Origin: an uncultured Pseudomonadales bacterium
Lineage (GTDB): Bacteria; Pseudomonadota; Gammaproteobacteria; Pseudomonadales; Porticoccaceae
Length of the DNA stretch: 17,519 nt
NCBI GenBank assembly: GCA_905478725.1
Contig: CAJQJT010000340.1
Coordinates: 1 to 17,519, forward strand
Direction: 5' to 3'
Below the pieces are notes generated by a model. It saw nothing but the letters and a program-made list of their open reading frames with translations. It was not told the origin of the DNA and searched no databases. Positions 14,186-17,519 of the stretch are shown here, piece after piece. The number at the start of each line of letters is the position of its first letter. Position 1 is the first letter of the stretch. The translations under genes and the position numbers were made by a program.

Positions 14186-15845
14186 AAACTCGCTCCTTAA
14201 ATTTATCCGTGCCAATCCGCTGGTAGGTGGCGAGGAATGCTTCGCCCTCGAGACGATTCTCAACGTAGACATCGAGCAGTTTTTCAATACCGTCGACCAC
14301 ATCATCCCGGGATAGGGAGGGGCCCAGTACCTTAGCCAGTGCAGCGTTCTTGTTAGCGCTGCCACCGAGCTGAATCTGATACCACTCCTGACCCTTCTTA
14401 TCGACGCCGAGTATCCCTATATGACCGATATGGTGGTGACCACAGGCGTTCATGCAACCGGAAATGTTGAGTTCCAGATCGCCGAGATCATAGACATAGT
14501 CGAGATCTTCGAATCTTCGCTGAATGGCTTCGGCAACGGGAATTGACTTGGCGTTGGCCAGGGAGCAGTAGTCGCCACCGGGGCAGCAAATCATGTCGTT
14601 GATGGTGCCGATAGTGGGTGTGGCCAAACCATCGGCCTTGGCTAGCTGCCAAAACTCAAAAAGCTGGCTCTTGATCACGTCTGCAATGACGATGTTTTGA
14701 TTATGAGTAGTTCGCAGTTCGCCATTGGAAAACTGATCTGCCAGATTGGCAATGCTTTCTAATTGGCGATCTGTAACATCTCCCGGTGCCACGCCGGCGG
14801 GCTTTAATGACAGAGTCACCGACGAATAACCCGCTTGTTTTTGGTCGCGCACATTGCGCTCCAACCAGCGGGAAAAGGCCAGGCTGTCGTTAGCTTGAGC
14901 CTGGAGTGCCGCATTCATGGCAGTTTCATCCACAGTCTGATAGTCAGGTAGTGGGAAGAATGTTTTGACCCGCTCGATTTCGCTGGCAGTAAGCTGTGCT
15001 GCGCCATCCACATCACGGGCTAGAATTTGTGCCCATTCAACTTCCACTCGCTCAGCGAATACCGCGGGGGTCCAGGCCTTGACCAGAATCTTGATTCTCG
15101 CCTTGTACTTATTATTGCGATTACCGTAGCGATTGTAGACTCGCAGTACAGCGTCTAAATAGGTTAGCAAGTGCTGCTTGGGCAGGAATGGTTTGATTGA
15201 TGAGGCTATAACCGGGGTGCGACCTAGACCGCCGCCAACATGGACGTGGAAGCCGGTTTCCCCCGCCTCATTTTTGACCAGCTGAATGCCGATATCATGG
15301 AGCAAAAAAGCTGCGCGATCTTCTTCAGAACCGCACACGGCAATCTTAAATTTACGCGGCAGGAAGGCAAATTCCGGATGTATAGTTGACCACTGACGGA
15401 TAATTTCACACCAGGGGCGGGGGTCTTCAATCTCGTCTGCGGCAACGCCGGCAAACTGATCTGTGGTGGTGTTGCGAATACAGTTGCCGCTGGTTTGAAT
15501 AGCATGCATCTGTACGCTGGCCAGTTCGGCGAGAATATCCGGAACCTCAGCCAGTCGCGGCCAGTTCAATTGAATATTTTGGCGCGTGGTGAAGTGCACA
15601 TAGCCCTTGTCAAATTTGCGCGAGATCTCAGCCATTTTGCGCACTTGAGTGCTGGACATAAGGCCATAGGGTACGGCGACCCGTAACATAGGTGCGAGGC
15701 GCTGGACATAGAGCCCATTCTGCAGGCGCAGGGGCAAAAACTCTTCTTCGCTTATCTTGCCATCCAAGTAGCGTTTAGTCTGATCGCGATATTGTTCAAC
15801 TCGTTCATCGACGAGTTTTTGATCGTATTGATCGTAGATATACAT
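14169..15845 (-). CDS. cysI: Siroheme sulfite reductase, CysI-like (nitrite/sulfite reductase family)
   Basis: A 558-residue nitrite/sulfite reductase hemoprotein that carries out a six-electron reduction, most likely of sulfite to sulfide for cysteine synthesis. The siroheme and 4Fe-4S ligands are visible as C421 and C427 (CPGGDYC) and C464 and C468 (CMNAC in NISGCMNACGHHHIG). Family signatures earlier in the chain are FTTRQNIQLNW and SGNCIRNTTTDQFAG. Substrate is inferred: sulfite is favoured because of the overlapping DUF934 gene and the absence of nitrate-assimilation genes here, but sequence alone does not exclude nitrite. No CysJ-like flavoprotein gene is present nearby, so electrons may come from ferredoxin or an unlinked reductase. 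ATG 15845 has a poor ribosome binding site (AAGG 14 bases upstream). A CATAAT at 15920-15925 could be its -10 box. Confidence 0.92.
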   Translation of the reverse strand: MYIYDQYDQKLVDERVEQYRDQTKRYLDGKISEEEFLPLRLQNGLYVQRLAPMLRVAVPYGLMSSTQVRKMAEISRKFDKGYVHFTTRQNIQLNWPRLAEVPDILAELASVQMHAIQTSGNCIRNTTTDQFAGVAADEIEDPRPWCEIIRQWSTIHPEFAFLPRKFKIAVCGSEEDRAAFLLHDIGIQLVKNEAGETGFHVHVGGGLGRTPVIASSIKPFLPKQHLLTYLDAVLRVYNRYGNRNNKYKARIKILVKAWTPAVFAERVEVEWAQILARDVDGAAQLTASEIERVKTFFPLPDYQTVDETAMNAALQAQANDSLAFSRWLERNVRDQKQAGYSSVTLSLKPAGVAPGDVTDRQLESIANLADQFSNGELRTTHNQNIVIADVIKSQLFEFWQLAKADGLATPTIGTINDMICCPGGDYCSLANAKSIPVAEAIQRRFEDLDYVYDLGDLELNISGCMNACGHHHIGHIGILGVDKKGQEWYQIQLGGSANKNAALAKVLGPSLSRDDVVDGIEKLLDVYVENRLEGEAFLATYQRIGTDKFKERVYAKDA

Positions 15846-15948
15846 AGGTGTTTTTGAACCTTATTAGCAAGCCCAAACAGTCATAGAAAGTGAACTGGAT
15901 AGCGCGGGCCTGAGTAAAAATTATGCAGAATAGCTGGCCGAATATACA

Positions 15949-15967
15949 GCCCCTGCCTTTCAGGGGC
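15949..15967. promoter_or_regulatory. Perfect 7-bp inverted repeat upstream of cysI
   Basis: GCCCCTG (15949-15955) and CAGGGGC (15961-15967) form a perfect stem around a CCTTT loop, about 104 bases upstream of the cysI start. It could be an operator or an mRNA leader structure. It would overlap the -35 area if CATAAT at 15920-15925 is the cysI -10 box. Confidence 0.4.
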
Positions 15968-16045
15968 GACATGATAGCTTCACCGAGGCCGGTTTTAAAT
16001 TACTATTTGGACATATCAGAGTCAGTTTGCGGAATATCTGCTAGA

Positions 16046-16066
16046 TCGGGACCTTATGGCTCCCGA
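16046..16066. promoter_or_regulatory. Hairpin in the cysI-nadA spacer
   Basis: TCGGGACC (16046-16053) pairs with GG and TCCCGA (to 16066) around a TTAT loop, with a single bulged C. Eight pairs in 21 bases are notable, but without a T-run the element is not a standard terminator. Function unknown. Confidence 0.4.
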
Positions 16067-16119
16067 ATGACCTCTGGCAAAATACCCATATAAAGCTTGT
16101 CTATGAGTTCTGTAAACAG

Positions 16120-16148
16120 GCGACAGCTGAGAAAGCACTTGCTAGAAT
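16120..16148 (+). promoter_or_regulatory. Candidate sigma70 promoter for the small ORF-nadA unit
   Basis: A -10-like TAGAAT (16143-16148) is preceded, with a 17-base spacer, by GCGACA (16120-16125), which matches four of six bases of TTGACA. It lies about 60 bases upstream of the small ORF start. Assigned by consensus only. Confidence 0.35.
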
Positions 16149-16211
16149 GCGCGCTCAAATTCGCTAGCCCTCTGTAGCAAGGCTAAATCGACCGATTAAA
16201 AGGCATCAAAC

Positions 16212-16349
16212 ATGAGTGACAACAATACCTCAGTACAAGACGTTAACGATCAAGAGAGCCAAGACAACAGTAAGGCAGATGCCATTGCAGCAGTTGCTGT
16301 GTTGACTATTATTATCGTTACTGTCGTCTATTGGTTATCTAGCCTTTAA
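16212..16349 (+). CDS. Small single-span membrane protein, 45 residues
   Basis: I do not recognise this protein by name. The ORF starts at ATG 16212 with AAGG eight bases upstream and ends at TAA 16347-16349. It has a hydrophilic, acidic and Asn/Gln-rich N-terminal half (MSDNNTSVQDVNDQESQDN), a short KADAIAA junction, and one hydrophobic segment of about 17 residues (about 25-42, AIAAVAVLTIIIVTVVYW), ending WLSSL. This is the layout of a tail-anchored or single-pass inner-membrane small protein. It lies 50 bases upstream of nadA on the same strand and downstream of a plausible promoter, so co-transcription with nadA is likely. Codon use looks ordinary. Support comes from the ribosome binding site, the clean two-part composition and the position; no function can be inferred. 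Confidence 0.7.
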   Translation: MSDNNTSVQDVNDQESQDNSKADAIAAVAVLTIIIVTVVYWLSSL

Positions 16350-16365
16350 TTAAGACTATTTATTG

Positions 16366-16404
16366 AGAGCTATGGGTTAAGAGCTATGGGTCAAGAGCTA
16401 TGAG
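16366..16404 (+). repeat. 14-bp repeat duplicating the nadA start site
   Basis: Two full 14-bp units, AGAGCTATGGGTTA (16366) and AGAGCTATGGGTCA (16380), precede a third copy beginning AGAGCTATGAG at 16394, which contains the nadA start. Each copy carries the same AGAGCT upstream of an ATG. The upstream ATGs (16372 and 16386) are out of frame with nadA and with each other; they open frames of two codons (M-G-stop) and five codons (M-G-Q-E-L-stop). The second stops at a TGA overlapping the nadA ATG (ATGA). Confidence 0.9.
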
Positions 16405-17464
16405 CGCAAAACTTCAGCTAGTGGAAAATCTTAGTCAGCGTCAGGTGGTTGAGGACTATCTCAGCCGGGTTCAGCCTGAGCCTGAGATTAGTGCCGCCCG
16501 CGTCACCGAGTTACAGCAGCGCATCAAGCAGCAGCTGATCGAAAAAAATGCGGTGCTCATAGCTCACTACTATACCGATCCATTGATCCAGGCCCTGGCC
16601 GAGGAAACTGGCGGTGTGGTCTCTGATTCCCTTGAAATGGCGCGCTTTGGCAAAACTCATAGCGCCCAGACCCTAGTGGTCGCCGGGGTAAAGTTTATGG
16701 GCGAGACCGCCAAGATTTTGACTCCCGAAAAACGTGTTTTGATGCCGACCCTAGAGGCAACCTGCTCTCTGGATGTGGGCTGCCCAGCCGATGACTTTGC
16801 CGCGTTTTGCGACGCGCATCCCGATCGCACTGTAGTGGTTTACGCCAATACCTCAGCTGCCGTTAAAGCGCGAGCGGATTGGGTGGTGACATCTAGTATT
16901 GCCCTTGAGGTCGTGGATTATTTGGACAGCCTTGGACAAAAAATCCTCTGGGCACCGGATAAATACCTGGGTAGTTATGTGCAGAAGCAGACCGGCGCTG
17001 ATATGTTGCTCTGGGATGGCGCCTGTATAGTGCATGAAGAATTTAAAGCTCAGGGTATTGCCGACTTAAAGAAGGTCCACCCTGATGCGGCAGTCTTAGT
17101 TCACCCTGAGTCCCCTCAGTCGGTGATTGATATTGCCGATGCCGTGGGCTCAACATCACAGCTGATTGCCGCTGCCGCCAGCTTGCCGCAGTCAAAAATG
17201 ATTGTGGCTACAGATCAGGGTATTTTCTTTAAGATGCAGCAAGCGGTTCCCGATAAGCAGCTGCTGGTCGCGCCCACAGGCGGCAGTGGCGCTACCTGTC
17301 GCAGTTGCGCCAGCTGTCCTTGGATGGGTATGAATGATTTAGAAAACCTTCTGGCTGCACTTGAACAGGGTAGTAATGAGGTGTTTGTCGATACTGACGT
17401 GGCTGTTGAGGCCATGAAGTCATTGGGCCGAATGATTGAATTCCGCGAGCAGCAGAGCTCATAG
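16400..17464 (+). CDS. nadA: Quinolinate synthase A
   Basis: Quinolinate synthase, the 4Fe-4S enzyme that condenses iminoaspartate with dihydroxyacetone phosphate in de novo NAD synthesis. Length 354 matches the family (E. coli 347). The three cluster-ligand positions known from E. coli NadA (C113, C200, C297) map with a constant +9 offset to C122 ([11 protein letters not shown]), C209 (GACIVHE) and C306, the last Cys of [10 protein letters not shown] (300-309). Other typical stretches are [30 protein letters not shown] and LLVAPTGG. The start is ATG 16400; its upstream AGAGCT is a poor ribosome binding site and is duplicated twice upstream with decoy ATGs, so initiation may depend on reinitiation or on coupling to the upstream 45-residue gene. 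No partner nadB or nadC is in the window. Confidence 0.96.
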   Translation: MSAKLQLVENLSQRQVVEDYLSRVQPEPEISAARVTELQQRIKQQLIEKNAVLIAHYYTDPLIQALAEETGGVVSDSLEMARFGKTHSAQTLVVAGVKFMGETAKILTPEKRVLMPTLEATCSLDVGCPADDFAAFCDAHPDRTVVVYANTSAAVKARADWVVTSSIALEVVDYLDSLGQKILWAPDKYLGSYVQKQTGADMLLWDGACIVHEEFKAQGIADLKKVHPDAAVLVHPESPQSVIDIADAVGSTSQLIAAAASLPQSKMIVATDQGIFFKMQQAVPDKQLLVAPTGGSGATCRSCASCPWMGMNDLENLLAALEQGSNEVFVDTDVAVEAMKSLGRMIEFREQQSS

Positions 17465-17519
17465 AATCAGTCACCTAGAACCCATTACGCCGAATCGTAT
17501 GCTAGAGACCTGCTTGCTA

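Larger units (their letters stand above)
15846..16211. other. Divergent intergenic region between cysI and the nadA unit
   Basis: This 366-base stretch lies between the leftward cysI and the rightward small-ORF/nadA unit, so it must hold both promoters. It contains two hairpins (15949-15967 and 16046-16066) and a plausible rightward promoter near 16120-16148. No open frame with a credible start and no tRNA-like structure was found. The two hairpins lack T-runs on either strand. Confidence 0.55.

Noticed and set aside
14186..14365. N-terminal extension of the DUF934 frame by 60 residues inside cysI
   Set aside because: The extension is antiphase to a strongly conserved cysI coding region and is not protein-like. 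A strong AAGGAG at the right distance from ATG 14185 fixes the real start.

Overview
The window reads as a chromosomal segment of a free-living, probably marine, gammaproteobacterium. FadD, NhaB, NudC, SohB, NadA and a CysI/DUF934 pair all look gammaproteobacterial, and base composition looks balanced. The SAR92/Cellvibrionales neighbourhood is a guess from protein style only. There is no rRNA, tRNA, CRISPR array, phage gene or transposase.

Layout. 1-206 (-): start of an exported protein that runs off the left edge. 529-2562 (+): MoxR-type AAA+ ATPase and CoxE-like VWA protein, 12 bases apart. 2623-4317 (+): FadD acyl-CoA ligase, whose 3' end runs into an eight-copy 16-bp tandem array followed by a two-way terminator. 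4567-6072 (-): NhaB Na+/H+ antiporter. 6228-8185 (+): NudC and SohB, with a terminator. 8382-12252 (-): a cyclic-di-GMP cluster of two HD-GYP paralogues around a GGDEF-EAL protein. 12430-13596 (-): CPA2-type antiporter. 13697-15845 (-): CysI overlapping a DUF934 gene. 16212-17464 (+): a 45-residue membrane protein, then NadA.

The genes are mostly housekeeping: fatty-acid activation, sodium and proton homeostasis, NAD synthesis (NadA), NAD(H) and NAD-cap hydrolysis (NudC), sulfite reduction and membrane proteolysis. The signalling cluster stands out. Its GGDEF motif is degenerate (DGDKF) beside an intact EAL site, so the protein should degrade rather than make c-di-GMP. Both HD-GYP proteins have lost the histidine of the HD pair.

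The most unusual signal lies outside the genes. At least five short tandem arrays (units of 12 to 16 bp) sit at gene edges. Two (after fadD and after the downstream HD-GYP gene) are copies of the last codons and stop of the adjacent gene. One (nadA) copies the start-codon region and creates two tiny upstream reading frames. Most arrays share an AGAGC-like core on one strand. This looks like a recurrent sequence process at gene boundaries and is the best candidate here for something not previously described.
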